A program made the translations under genes and the position numbers. A stretch of 32,298 nucleotides of DNA from an uncultured Lachnospiraceae bacterium (GTDB taxonomy: Bacteria; Bacillota; Clostridia; Lachnospirales; Lachnospiraceae), in the NCBI GenBank assembly GCA_910586955.1, contig CAJUMM010000025.1:2267-34564 (forward strand), written 5' to 3'. Shown one piece after another: positions 1-8,432 of this stretch (positions are counted from its first letter, which is position 1; each line of letters begins with the position of its first letter). Below the pieces are notes generated by a model. That model saw only the letters and a list, made by a program, of their open reading frames with translations. It had not been told where the DNA came from and ran no database searches.

Positions 1-1757
1 ATATTTTCTACCACATCCAGCAAAGCTTTCGCCGTATGCTGTGCAATCTCCGTTCCTGTCTTAACCGCTTCCATGGAATGGGTAATCAGCAGGGAGGTGT
101 TCTTGGAAGCCTCCGCAGACTTGCTGGCCAGATTCCGGACTTCGTCTGCCACAACAGCAAACCCTTTGCCTGCACTGCCTGCCCGTGCAGCCTCTACAGC
201 CGCATTCAGCGCCAGAATATTGGTCTGGAATGCGATATCCTCTATGGTCTTGATAATCTTTCCAATCTCCTCCGAACTGGATTGAATCTTTTCCATAGCA
301 TTCATCAATTCCTGCATCTGCCGGTTGCAGACAGAAACGCCTTCGCCGGCATGATGGGTCTGTTCCCGTGCATCCTTCGCACGGTCTGCCGTATCTTTGA
401 CTTGATTAGAAATCTCACTGAGCCTGCCTGCCAGTTCTTCTACAGAGCTGGCCTGTTCCACGGCGCCCTGGCTTAAATTCTGAGCGCTTGAAGATACCTG
501 GTTGCTGGCGCTTGATACTTGTTCCGCAGAAGTATTGATCTGGTGAAGAATTCCGCTTAATCCCACCTTCAGATTGCGCATGGACTCAAGGATGCTCTGG
601 AAGCCGCCCACATAAGCGTCCCGGTGTTTGGACTGGATATCCAGATTCTGGTTCGCCATCTCACCCAGAAGATAACTGATATCATGAATGATGGTAGACA
701 AGCCTTCCACCAGCTCTGCAGTAGACTGTGTCAGCATTCCGGTCTCATCCTTGCTGACAGCCTCCGGCACCGGGGATTCCAGATCCCCCTCCACTAACAG
801 GCGCATACGTTCTGCACAGGCTTTCATGGGCCGGCTGATGCTGTTTGCCATCTTCAAAGCAACTATGATGGAAAGCAGGATAGCAAGTACCATCATGACC
901 AAATTTATAGCAATATCAAAATATGTAGTAGAAAGATAATCCGACTTGGGAGCAACCACCGCCACACTCCATCCGTCTGTGCCGTTTACCGGCGCATAAG
1001 CCGCAAACATGCTCTCCCTGCCGTTCTTATAGCTTCCAAAGCCATTCTTGCCCTGGCGCATAGCGGCATGGATGGATGCCAGTTCTTTCAGGGAAGAATC
1101 GCTCTGCGCTTCCTTTTCAATATTCTGTACCGTAATGGTCTCCAAGGTGGTGTCTGCAATGGTATCGCCGGAACGGTTGATCATGTATGCCCGGCTGTGT
1201 TCGCTGACACTTATGGAGGAAACAATATCGTTCAAAAAGGTCTCGTGGGGAACGAAGTAAACGACCCCCTCAATATCGGAACCTTTCATTCCGTTTTTAT
1301 AGATGGGAGCCGCCACCATGATAGAAAGCTCTCCCGTTATCTTGCTGATAAGGGGTTCCGATACGTAGACATTGCCCTGCATGGCCTGTTTGACATATTC
1401 CCGATCGGAATAATCATTTCCATCGAAAATACTGATGCCGTCCGGTCCGATGATGTTCCCACGCTGGAAATCGTGCATACTCACACGCTCATCGATGATG
1501 GAGCGTTTCTCCTCCAACGGAACCGTTTCATCCAAAAGCTGCGGAACGCAGCCGGTGTCCATGGCAACATTCTTGTAGGCAGTGAGTTCCTGTTCGATTC
1601 GTTCTGCCGCAAGTACTGCGGTCTCACTCATCATTTGATCCACCGTTGAAACGGTGCTGTTGTAGCTGAGTGTAATACTGGATGCTCCCACCACGAGCTG
1701 CGTCGCCAGGACTGTCGCCATAAGGCACAGGGTGATTTTTGTCCGAATACTTTTCAT
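1..1757 (-). CDS. methyl-accepting chemotaxis protein, 3' end outside window
   Basis: Membrane chemoreceptor that signals to CheA/CheW. About 585 codons are visible and the frame is open to the window edge. An N-terminal membrane segment lies at about residues 7-28. An extracellular region follows (to about 275) that looks like a double Cache sensor, with the motif DYSDREYVKQAMQG and later TGELSIMVAAPIY. A second membrane segment is at about 279-302, then HAMP, then the methylation/signalling coiled coil. The conserved receptor tip is clear at about 507-542 (AFQTNILALNAAVEAARAG, then GKGFAVVADEVRNLA). The start ATG at 1757 follows AAAGGAATGG. The gene has its own promoter and is separated from etfA by a terminator, so it is not part of the upstream operon. 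The ligand is unknown; its position next to a sugar-catabolic run is only suggestive. Confidence 0.93.
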   Translation of the reverse strand, partial: MKSIRTKITLCLMATVLATQLVVGASSITLSYNSTVSTVDQMMSETAVLAAERIEQELTAYKNVAMDTGCVPQLLDETVPLEEKRSIIDERVSMHDFQRGNIIGPDGISIFDGNDYSDREYVKQAMQGNVYVSEPLISKITGELSIMVAAPIYKNGMKGSDIEGVVYFVPHETFLNDIVSSISVSEHSRAYMINRSGDTIADTTLETITVQNIEKEAQSDSSLKELASIHAAMRQGKNGFGSYKNGRESMFAAYAPVNGTDGWSVAVVAPKSDYLSTTYFDIAINLVMMVLAILLSIIVALKMANSISRPMKACAERMRLLVEGDLESPVPEAVSKDETGMLTQSTAELVEGLSTIIHDISYLLGEMANQNLDIQSKHRDAYVGGFQSILESMRNLKVGLSGILHQINTSAEQVSSASNQVSSSAQNLSQGAVEQASSVEELAGRLSEISNQVKDTADRAKDAREQTHHAGEGVSVCNRQMQELMNAMEKIQSSSEEIGKIIKTIEDIAFQTNILALNAAVEAARAGSAGKGFAVVADEVRNLASKSAEASKNTSLLITHSMEAVKTGTEIAQHTAKALLDVVEN

Positions 1758-1833
1758 TTTTCACCATTCCTTTCGTTTCGCTCAAGGTACAAACAAACTG
1801 TTTGGGCCTCTTAACTACTATTCACTGTGTATC

Positions 1834-1863
1834 ATTATATGAATTTGTATCCTGGTTTGTCAA
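1834..1863 (-). promoter_or_regulatory. sigma-A promoter of the chemoreceptor gene
   Basis: On the minus strand a perfect TTGACA (1858-1863) is followed 18 nt later by a perfect TATAAT (1834-1839). It lies about 75 nt upstream of the receptor start codon and downstream of the etfA terminator. Confidence 0.8.
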
Positions 1864-1898
1864 CTGTATTTGCGGATGAAAAGTATCTAATGTGTTCC

Positions 1899-1938
1899 AC
1901 AATAAAAGCCTCACAGCTATTCCTGTCCGTGAGGCTTT
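1899..1938 (-). terminator. intrinsic terminator at the end of the long operon
   Basis: Perfect 10-bp inverted repeat (1905-1914 and 1929-1938, AAAGCCTCAC / GTGAGGCTTT) with a 14-nt loop. In the minus-strand transcript it is followed by TTTTATTGTG. It begins 8 nt after the etfA stop codon and is the first convincing terminator in the run that starts at 28642. Confidence 0.85.
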
Positions 1939-1946
1939 GAAACCAT

Positions 1947-2990
1947 TTATACTGCTTTTTTATTTGCTTTAATCAGCTCTGTTAATTTGGGCACAACCTG
2001 ATTCAAGTCTCCCACAAGCCCGTAATCCGCCACGTCAAAGATAGGCGCCGTATCGTCTTTGTTAATGGCAATGATCAGATCGGATTCCTCCATTCCGGCC
2101 ACATGCTGGATAGCCCCTGAAATACCGACGGCAAAATATACCTGGGGACGAACGGTTTTGCCCGTCTGTCCCACCTGCAGATCTTTGGGTTTCCAGCCGG
2201 AATCCACCACGGCACGGGAACAGCTCACTTCGCCCCCCAGGGCTTCTGCCAGCTCTTCCAGGATCCGGAAGTTTTCCGGACTCCCCACGCCCCGGCCCCC
2301 GGAAACGAGAATCTTGGCATCCATAATATCCACGGTATCATTGACGGCTTTCACTACTTCCAAAATTTCTACATATTTGTGATCCGGAATAAATTCCGGA
2401 TGATACTCCACCACATTTGCCTTCGCGCCGTCTATGGGGTCAATTTTCTGCATAACGCCGGGACGCACGGTGGCCATCTGGGGCCGGGTATCCGGACAGG
2501 CGATTGTGGCAATGGTATTGCCGCCGAACGCCGGGCGCGTCATCAGAAGCTGATTGTGTTTCTGTTCCTGCCCTTCCTTTGCCGCCAGGGGAAAATCTCC
2601 GATATCCAGCTGGGTACAGTCCGCGGTAAGGCCCGTTGCGACTCTCGCGGAAACTCTGGGGCCCAGGTCACGCCCAATGGCCGTTGCGCCTACCAGAACG
2701 ATATCCGGTTTAAACTCCCGGATGATAGAAGCCAGCCCGTGGGTATAGGGTTCCGTCCTGTAATCCTTAAGCTTAGGATCGTCCACTACAATGACTCTGT
2801 CCGCGCCGTACGCCGCCAGCTGGTCAGCCAAATCCTTTACTCCGGATCCAAGGAGAACTGCCGTTACCTCCGTATTCAAATCCTTTGCCAGGTCTTTTGC
2901 CTTGCCCAGCAGTTCAAAACCAATGCCGCTTAATTTATTGTCTACCTGCTGCGCAAAGACAAATACGCCTCTATACTCTTCCAAATTCAT
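1947..2990 (-). CDS. etfA: electron transfer flavoprotein, alpha subunit
   Basis: The 347-residue FAD-binding subunit of ETF pairs with the EtfB encoded just upstream and serves butyryl-CoA dehydrogenase. The N-terminal half is the ETF Rossmann-like domain. The C-terminal third has the FAD-binding signature, starting at about residue 229 with SGGRGVGSPENF and continuing with VDSGWKPKDLQVGQTGKTV, VGISGAIQH and the AINKDDTAPIF segment. Length is normal for the family. The gap to etfB is 16 nt with a good ribosome site (GGGAGG before ATG). In clostridia this Bcd-EtfAB arrangement couples crotonyl-CoA reduction by NADH to ferredoxin reduction (flavin bifurcation). That property is inferred from family and context, not read from the sequence. 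Confidence 0.97.
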   Translation of the reverse strand: MNLEEYRGVFVFAQQVDNKLSGIGFELLGKAKDLAKDLNTEVTAVLLGSGVKDLADQLAAYGADRVIVVDDPKLKDYRTEPYTHGLASIIREFKPDIVLVGATAIGRDLGPRVSARVATGLTADCTQLDIGDFPLAAKEGQEQKHNQLLMTRPAFGGNTIATIACPDTRPQMATVRPGVMQKIDPIDGAKANVVEYHPEFIPDHKYVEILEVVKAVNDTVDIMDAKILVSGGRGVGSPENFRILEELAEALGGEVSCSRAVVDSGWKPKDLQVGQTGKTVRPQVYFAVGISGAIQHVAGMEESDLIIAINKDDTAPIFDVADYGLVGDLNQVVPKLTELIKANKKAV

Positions 2991-3006
2991 GTTTTACCTC
3001 CCTTGA

Positions 3007-3789
3007 TCAGATGATGTGCTTTTCCTGCAATTTTTCTAACAGATAAGCAGCACCTGCTTCCGGATCTAAAGTAACCTGCTCCCCTGCGCCTTTTCTGACT
3101 TTGTCCGACGCTTTCGCAATTTTCGTGGGAGAACCCTTCATCCCGATGTTTGAATCATCCACATCCTTTAAGTCTGCTCTTCCCCAGGTGGTAAGCTCCG
3201 CTTCATAGGCGTCAAAAATTCCCCCGGGAGTCATATAGCGGGGCTCATTCAATTCTGCCAAGGCAGTAATCAGGCAGGGCATCTGCGCCTTTACCACATG
3301 GTAGCGATCTTCATACTGCCGCTCTACAATCACGCTGTTTCCTTCTATTTTAATATCCTGGGCGTAGGAAATGACCGGTATTCCCAGATGTTCCGAAATC
3401 TGCGGCCCTACCTGGGCGGTATCCCCGTCAATGGCCTGGCGTCCCGTAATAATCAAATCATATTCCAAGTTCCGGATAGCGCCCGCCAGGGTCTGGGAAG
3501 TAGCCCATGTGTCGGCCCCGCCCAGCACGCGGTCCGTAACCAGGATTCCTCTGTCCGCTCCCATGGCCAGCGCTTCCCGCAGTACATCGGCTGCTTTGGG
3601 AAGGCCCATGGTGATAACGGTCACTTCCCCGCCATACTGATCTTTCAGTCGCAGCGCGGCTTCCAGCCCGGCCTTGTCATCCGGATTCATAATCGCAAGC
3701 ATGGCCGCCCGGTTCAATGTGCCGTCCGGGTTAAACTGGACGCCGCCTTTCGTGTCCGGTACCTGCTTTACACAAACAACTATCTTCAC
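3007..3789 (-). CDS. etfB: electron transfer flavoprotein, beta subunit
   Basis: The 260-residue small ETF subunit begins with the typical MKIVVCVKQVPDT and carries NPDDKAGLEAALRLKD, ALAMGADRGILVTD and the TGRQAIDGDTAQVGPQISEHL segment expected of EtfB. It forms the heterodimer with EtfA. In bifurcating clostridial complexes it holds the second FAD that takes electrons from NADH (family knowledge). It sits between bcd (15-nt gap) and etfA (16-nt gap) in the canonical order bcd-etfB-etfA, which supports the butyrate role over a generic fatty-acid oxidation ETF. Confidence 0.97.
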   Translation of the reverse strand: MKIVVCVKQVPDTKGGVQFNPDGTLNRAAMLAIMNPDDKAGLEAALRLKDQYGGEVTVITMGLPKAADVLREALAMGADRGILVTDRVLGGADTWATSQTLAGAIRNLEYDLIITGRQAIDGDTAQVGPQISEHLGIPVISYAQDIKIEGNSVIVERQYEDRYHVVKAQMPCLITALAELNEPRYMTPGGIFDAYEAELTTWGRADLKDVDDSNIGMKGSPTKIAKASDKVRKGAGEQVTLDPEAGAAYLLEKLQEKHII

Positions 3790-3804
3790 GGTCTATACCT
3801 CCTG

Positions 3805-4956
3805 TTATTTTAATAAGTTTCCGGAAATCACCATGCGCTGGACTTCGGAAGTTCCCTCGTAAATCTCCGTAATTTTGGCGTCGCGCATCATACGCTCTAT
3901 CTCATATTCCCTGATATAGCCGTAGCCGCCGTGGAGCTGAACGGCTTTCGTGGTCACTTCCATAGCCGTTTCCGCCGCATACAGCTTTGCTTTGGCTGCC
4001 TCCACACTGTACACTTTCTGTGTGGCCTTTGCCAGAGCCGCCTTATATACCAGAAGCCTGGCAGCTTCCACCTTCGTTGCCATATCCGCCAGCTGGAACT
4101 GGGTATTCTGGAACTGGGCAATGGAACGGCCGAACTGTTTCCTCTCTTTCACATACTCCACCGTTCTCTCCAGGGCGCCCTCCGCCAAACCCAGGGCCTG
4201 TGAGGCGATACCGATACGTCCCCCGTCCAGGGTGTGCATGGCGATGTTGAAGCCTTTTCCCTGCTGCCCCAGCAAATTTTCCTTCGGAATGCGGCAGTCT
4301 GTAAAAATAAGCTCATAGGTAGAGGAACCGCGGATCCCCATTTTCTTTTCCTTTGTTCCGAAGGTAAAGCCCGGCGTACCTTTCTCTACAATAAACGCGG
4401 AAATTTCTTTCAGCTTCCTGCCCCGTTTCTCCAGGGTACCGGTCACTGCAATGACAATATAAACGTCTGCTTCTTTTCCATTGGTAATGAAACATTTGGA
4501 ACCGTTGAGTACCCATTCGTCCCCCTCCAGGGCCGCCTTCGTCTGCTGGCCCTGGGCGTCTGTGCCCGCCCCCGGCTCCGTCAGTCCGAAAGCTCCCAGC
4601 TTCTCACCCTTTGCCAGCGGGGGAAGGTACTTCTGCTTCTGGGCTTCACTTCCATAAGTCATAATCGGATCGATACATAAAGAGGTATGGGCCGACACGA
4701 TAACCGCCGTTGTCCCGCAGACCTTCGCCAGTTCTTCCACACACATAGCGTAAGTCAGGGGATCACAGCCCTGACCGCCGTATTCCTTAGGCACCGGAAT
4801 GCCCAGAAATCCATATTTCGCCAGCTTCTTCACGGTTTCCCCGGGAAAGCTTTCTGTCTCGTCAACTTCCTGCGCAAGGGGTTTTACTTCTTTTTCGGCA
4901 AATTCCCTGAACAGAGTCCGCGCCAGCTCATGTTTCTTGTCTAATACGAAATCCAT
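3805..4956 (-). CDS. bcd: butyryl-CoA dehydrogenase (acyl-CoA dehydrogenase family)
   Basis: A 383-residue flavoprotein that reduces crotonyl-CoA to butyryl-CoA. It is a full-length short-chain acyl-CoA dehydrogenase with the signatures AFGLTEPGAGTDAQG and GYGYIREYEIERMMRDAK. The catalytic base is visible in ITEIYEGTSEVQ as Glu367, the same number as in the Megasphaera enzyme. Context (thl, crt, hbd before, etfBA after) assigns it to butyrate formation. A 64-nt leader with a strong hairpin separates it from hbd, while the other gaps in this block are 15-18 nt. Ribosome site AGGAGG lies before ATG at 4956. Confidence 0.97.
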   Translation of the reverse strand: MDFVLDKKHELARTLFREFAEKEVKPLAQEVDETESFPGETVKKLAKYGFLGIPVPKEYGGQGCDPLTYAMCVEELAKVCGTTAVIVSAHTSLCIDPIMTYGSEAQKQKYLPPLAKGEKLGAFGLTEPGAGTDAQGQQTKAALEGDEWVLNGSKCFITNGKEADVYIVIAVTGTLEKRGRKLKEISAFIVEKGTPGFTFGTKEKKMGIRGSSTYELIFTDCRIPKENLLGQQGKGFNIAMHTLDGGRIGIASQALGLAEGALERTVEYVKERKQFGRSIAQFQNTQFQLADMATKVEAARLLVYKAALAKATQKVYSVEAAKAKLYAAETAMEVTTKAVQLHGGYGYIREYEIERMMRDAKITEIYEGTSEVQRMVISGNLLK

Positions 4957-4979
4957 GTTTTCCTCCTATTTGAAGTTCC

Positions 4980-5021
4980 GCAGATTCCCTCGCAGCACTC
5001 GGGTGCTGAGAGGAAATCTGC
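4980..5021 (-). other. intra-operon RNA hairpin between hbd and bcd
   Basis: Two 19-nt arms (4980-4998 and 5003-5021) around a 4-nt loop. In minus-strand RNA 18 of 19 positions pair, including one G-U. No U-run follows, so it does not look like an intrinsic terminator. It abuts the hbd stop codon and lies 23 nt before the bcd start. A processing or mRNA-stabilising role is likely. Confidence 0.65.
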
Positions 5022-5866
5022 TATTTAAAGTTTCTGTAATCATAAAAACCAATACCTGTTTTCCGCCCCAGTTTACCGCCGCGGACCATCTTGCGGAGCA
5101 GCGGGTGAGGGCGGTATTTGGAATCTCCCGTCTCGCTGTACAGGACTTCCATAATTGTCAGGCAGATATCCAGGCCAATCAGATCTCCCAGCTCCAAAAC
5201 CCCCATGGGATGATTGGCGCCCAGTTTCATGGCCGTATCAATATCTTCTACAGAAGCAACTCCGTCGGCATAAATCCCCACCGCTTCATTCACCATAGGA
5301 ACAAGAATGCGGTTTACAACAAAGCCCGCAGCCTCTTCTACCTGGACGGGAGTCTTGCCGATCTCAAGGGAGATCTCTTTGATCCTGTCAACCAGCTCCG
5401 GAGGCGTATTCAGCCCGGCGATCACTTCCACCAGCTTCATGGCCGGCGCCGGATTAAAAAAGTGCATGCCGATCACCGGCCTGTCTAGGCCGGCGCCGAT
5501 TTCCGTGATGGACAGAGAAGAGGTATTCGTGGCAAACATGCAGTCCTCTTTGCAGATACCCTGCAGTTCCCGAAAGGTCTGCCTCTTAATCTCCATATTC
5601 TCCAAAGCCGCCTCCACCACCAGATCGCAGTCCCGGCAGATATCCTTTACACCCGTTGTAATCCTGGCCAGAACGGCCGCTGCCGCTTCCTGCCCCAGTC
5701 TGCCTTTGGCCACGCGCTTCTCCAGCCCGCCGGCAATCCGTTCCTTTCCCCTTGCCGCCAGCTCCTCATTGATATCACACAGACAAACTTCATAGCCCTC
5801 CGTCTGGGCAAATGCCTGGGCGATTCCGGAACCCATAGTTCCCGCTCCCACAATACCTACCTTCAT
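5021..5866 (-). CDS. hbd: 3-hydroxybutyryl-CoA dehydrogenase
   Basis: A 281-residue NAD(P)-dependent enzyme that reduces acetoacetyl-CoA to 3-hydroxybutyryl-CoA. The N-terminal Rossmann motif GAGTMGSGIAQAFAQ is at residues 7-21. The catalytic residues of the family are visible as Ser117 (NTSSLS), His135 (GMHFFNPAP), Glu147 (MKLVEV) and Asn185 (GFVVNR). The C-terminal dimerisation domain has the usual NHPMGVLELGDLIGLD. Length matches clostridial Hbd (about 280). The gap to crt is 17 nt. This is the second reductive step of the acetyl-CoA branch to butyrate. Confidence 0.97.
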   Translation of the reverse strand: MKVGIVGAGTMGSGIAQAFAQTEGYEVCLCDINEELAARGKERIAGGLEKRVAKGRLGQEAAAAVLARITTGVKDICRDCDLVVEAALENMEIKRQTFRELQGICKEDCMFATNTSSLSITEIGAGLDRPVIGMHFFNPAPAMKLVEVIAGLNTPPELVDRIKEISLEIGKTPVQVEEAAGFVVNRILVPMVNEAVGIYADGVASVEDIDTAMKLGANHPMGVLELGDLIGLDICLTIMEVLYSETGDSKYRPHPLLRKMVRGGKLGRKTGIGFYDYRNFK

Positions 5867-5883
5867 GTTCCCTCCATGCGGAC

Positions 5884-6660
5884 CTATTGATTCCGGAATA
5901 CGTCCGCCTTTCTCTTTTCCAGAAACGCAGTCATACCCTCTCTCTGATCATGGGTCTCAAAACAGCCGCCAAACAGCTTTTCCTCCATTTCCAGCGCCTG
6001 ATCCATATCTGCCCAAAGCCCCTCATTGATGGCTTTTTTGCTGCTGCGCACGGCGATGGGAGCGTTCCCTGCAATGGCGCGTGCCAGTCTTTTGGCAGCC
6101 GGCATCAGCTCCTCCAGGGGATAGACGTGATTTACAAGGCCGATACGGCAGGCCTCCTCCGCTTTTATTTTCCCTGCCCCGTAAATCAGTTCCTTTGCCC
6201 TGCCGATACCCACAATTCTGGCCAGTCTCTGGGTTCCCCCGAAACCGGGCGTAATGCCAAGCCCCGTTTCCGGCTGCCCAAACACTGCGTTTTCGGAGCA
6301 AATGCGGATATCACAGCTCATGGAAAGCTCGCAGCCGCCCCCCAGGGCGAAGCCATTCACTGCAGCTATCACGGGAACGGGAAAGGTTTCAAGCTTGCGG
6401 AAGACGGCATTTCCCTTTCTTCCCCAGGCCTCTCCCTCTGCCTTTGTCAGTCCCCGCATCTCTCCGATATCGGCTCCTGCAACAAAAGCTTTCTCCCCGG
6501 CGCCGGTGAGAATTAACACGCGGATCTTTTTCAGATCCACATCCTCCAGCGCCCTTTCCAGCTCATTAAGAACCTGGCTGTTCAGGGCATTCAAGGCTTC
6601 CGCCCGGTTGATTGTGAGAATCCCAATCTCTCCCTCTGTTTCATAGGTAATAAATTCCAT
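5884..6660 (-). CDS. crt: 3-hydroxybutyryl-CoA dehydratase (crotonase)
   Basis: A 258-residue crotonase-fold enzyme that dehydrates 3-hydroxybutyryl-CoA to crotonyl-CoA. The oxyanion-hole segment AFVAGADIGEM is at about residues 59-68 and GFALGGGCELSMSCDIR is near 103-119. The two catalytic glutamates of hydratases are present as Glu111 (CEL) and Glu131 (FGQPE). Length is typical. It sits 18 nt after thl and 17 nt before hbd. Crotonyl-CoA is also the point where the 4-hydroxybutyrate branch (AbfD product, after isomerisation) enters. Confidence 0.96.
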   Translation of the reverse strand: MEFITYETEGEIGILTINRAEALNALNSQVLNELERALEDVDLKKIRVLILTGAGEKAFVAGADIGEMRGLTKAEGEAWGRKGNAVFRKLETFPVPVIAAVNGFALGGGCELSMSCDIRICSENAVFGQPETGLGITPGFGGTQRLARIVGIGRAKELIYGAGKIKAEEACRIGLVNHVYPLEELMPAAKRLARAIAGNAPIAVRSSKKAINEGLWADMDQALEMEEKLFGGCFETHDQREGMTAFLEKRKADVFRNQ

Positions 6661-6678
6661 AAGACAACTTCATCCTTT

Positions 6679-7860
6679 TTAAGCACGTTCTACGATTGTG
6701 GCGCATCCCATACCGCCCCCGATACACAGGGTAGCCAGCCCCCTCTTCGCATCCCTTCTCTGCATCTCGTGAAGCAGTGTAACCAGGATACGGCAGCCGG
6801 AAGCTCCCACCGGATGGCCCAGGGCGATAGCCCCGCCATTTACATTGACTTTCTTCATATCAAACTTCAGATCCCGGGCCACGGCCAGGGACTGGGCGGC
6901 AAAGGCTTCGTTGGCTTCGATGAGATCCATATCCGCTACGGACAATCCGGATTTCTCCATGACTCTCCTGGTTGCCGCAACCGGACCTACTCCCATAACG
7001 GAAGGCTCCACGCCCCCGAGGGCTCCCGCAGTCCAGAAGGCCATAGGCGTCACCTTCAGTTCCTTTGCCTTCTCCTCGCTCATCACGAGAATAGCGGCCG
7101 CCCCGTCGTTGATACTGGAAGAATTTGCCGCCGTTACCATGCCGTCTTTTTTGAAAGCCGGACGGAGCTTTGCGATCCCTTCCGCCGTGGTTCCCGGGCG
7201 TGGCCCTTCATCCCGATCAAAGATCACGGTCTCCTTCTTCTTTTTAATTTCTACCGGTACAATCTCTTCCTGAAATCTGCCTGCCTCAAGGGCAGCGCAG
7301 GCCTTTTGCTGGCTGGCCGCCGCAAATTCATCCAGCTGCTCTCTGGTCAGCCCCCACTGCTCCGCCACATTTTCCGCAGTCACTCCCATGTGATAATCAT
7401 GGAAGGCATCCCACAGGGCGTCGTTCACCATGGTATCCACCAGCGGCCCGTTTCCCATACGGTAGCCGTAACGGGCGCTCTTAAGCGCATAGGGCGCCAT
7501 TGACATATTTTCCATTCCTCCGGCGACTACAATATCCGCCTCCCCGGCCTTTACCATAGCCGCCGCCATATTGACACAGTTTAACCCGGAGCCGCAGACA
7601 AGATTGACCGTTACCGCCGGCACCTCTACGGGTACTCCGGCCCGGACAGACGCCTGCCTGGCAACGTTCTGTCCCTGTCCTGCCTGGATGACGCATCCCA
7701 TATATACCATATCTACTTTATCCCCAGGCACTCCCCCGCGCTTTAGCGCTTCCCGGATTACAACGGCTCCCAACTCGGCCGCCGGCGTCGTGCTTAAAGC
7801 GCCTCCCATACTGCCAATAGCCGTACGGCATGCTCCGGCTAAAACGACTTTTCCTGCCAT
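6679..7860 (-). CDS. thl: acetyl-CoA acetyltransferase (thiolase)
   Basis: A 393-residue thiolase II that condenses two acetyl-CoA to acetoacetyl-CoA. The nucleophile is Cys89 (NLVCGSGLN). The second catalytic set is His349 (GHPVGASGCR) and Cys379 (CIGGGMGCA). The central NSSSINDGAAA segment is intact. Length is typical of AtoB/Thl. The start at 7860 lies inside the end of the preceding small gene (22-nt overlap), so thl must be expressed from upstream and is likely translationally coupled. This argues against a private promoter for the butyrate block. Confidence 0.96.
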   Translation of the reverse strand: MAGKVVLAGACRTAIGSMGGALSTTPAAELGAVVIREALKRGGVPGDKVDMVYMGCVIQAGQGQNVARQASVRAGVPVEVPAVTVNLVCGSGLNCVNMAAAMVKAGEADIVVAGGMENMSMAPYALKSARYGYRMGNGPLVDTMVNDALWDAFHDYHMGVTAENVAEQWGLTREQLDEFAAASQQKACAALEAGRFQEEIVPVEIKKKKETVIFDRDEGPRPGTTAEGIAKLRPAFKKDGMVTAANSSSINDGAAAILVMSEEKAKELKVTPMAFWTAGALGGVEPSVMGVGPVAATRRVMEKSGLSVADMDLIEANEAFAAQSLAVARDLKFDMKKVNVNGGAIALGHPVGASGCRILVTLLHEMQRRDAKRGLATLCIGGGMGCATIVERA

Positions 7861-8126
7861 TGTTTTATCTCACTTTCTATTTCCAGAAAATCCTCCGGGC
7901 ATTTCAATACTACGCAGTCTTTTCCTTTAAAAATTTCTTTGTTCCGGATACAGGTGCGGGGACAGCCGCAGATCAAAAAAATTTTTGCATAGGCTCTCTC
8001 TGTACGGTAAGCCTCAAACTCCACTCCCTCACAACGCAGCTGCAGCTTCTTCACCTCTGCCTCCCGGTCATAATAGGGATTGCAGCCGCCGCAATACTTA
8101 AGTCCTATGATCCCCGCTGTCCTCAC
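7839..8126 (-). CDS. small cysteine-rich protein, function unknown
   Basis: A 95-residue protein with no membrane segment or signal peptide and eight cysteines. They include CGGC (Cys12, Cys15), a CxCxxxC cluster (Cys53, Cys55, Cys59) and Cys71/Cys76, a pattern that suggests metal or Fe-S binding. I do not recognise the family with certainty. It overlaps the NifU-like gene by 4 nt (ATGA) on one side and thl by 22 nt on the other, so it is almost surely co-translated with them. Its place between a NifU-like protein and the CoA enzymes suggests a role in cofactor handling or redox for this pathway (inference). Confidence 0.8.
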   Translation of the reverse strand: MRTAGIIGLKYCGGCNPYYDREAEVKKLQLRCEGVEFEAYRTERAYAKIFLICGCPRTCIRNKEIFKGKDCVVLKCPEDFLEIESEIKQWQEKSF

Positions 8127-8413
8127 GGTTTTTTCCCCTGTAAAAGTTCTCTGGCGAAATCATATAGCTCCTGGCTCACCGTTTCCTCCAGCTTCACCTG
8201 GGATATTTTATCCGTGTGCTTTTGTATCTCCTCTTTCACCAGGCTTTCCAGGGTATATTTCGCCGAGGGGCACCCACTGCAGTGCCCCGTAAACCTTACA
8301 TAAGCAGTCCGATCCTGTATTTCCAAAAGATGGATGTCTCCTCCGTGCTGCTTAAGGCCCGGCCGTACATATTCCTCTAATATGGTTTCTATTTCTTTCC
8401 ACAGCTCATCCAT
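8123..8413 (-). CDS. NifU-like C-terminal domain protein
   Basis: A 96-residue protein made of a single NifU C-terminal (Nfu) domain. MDELWKEIETILEEYVRP leads into LKQHGGDIHLLE, and the paired cysteines are Cys45 and Cys48 (HCSGCPSAK), which bind or carry Fe-S clusters in this family. I chose the ATG at 8413, not the longer frame from 8509, because AGGGGAAGAG lies just upstream and the extra 32 residues look like read-through of the abfT end. It lies 19 nt after abfT and overlaps the next gene by 4 nt. A cluster carrier near a [4Fe-4S] dehydratase gene (abfD) is a sensible pairing, but the client is inferred. Confidence 0.88.
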   Translation of the reverse strand: MDELWKEIETILEEYVRPGLKQHGGDIHLLEIQDRTAYVRFTGHCSGCPSAKYTLESLVKEEIQKHTDKISQVKLEETVSQELYDFARELLQGKKP

Positions 8414-8432
8414 CTTCTCTTCCCCTTTTCCT

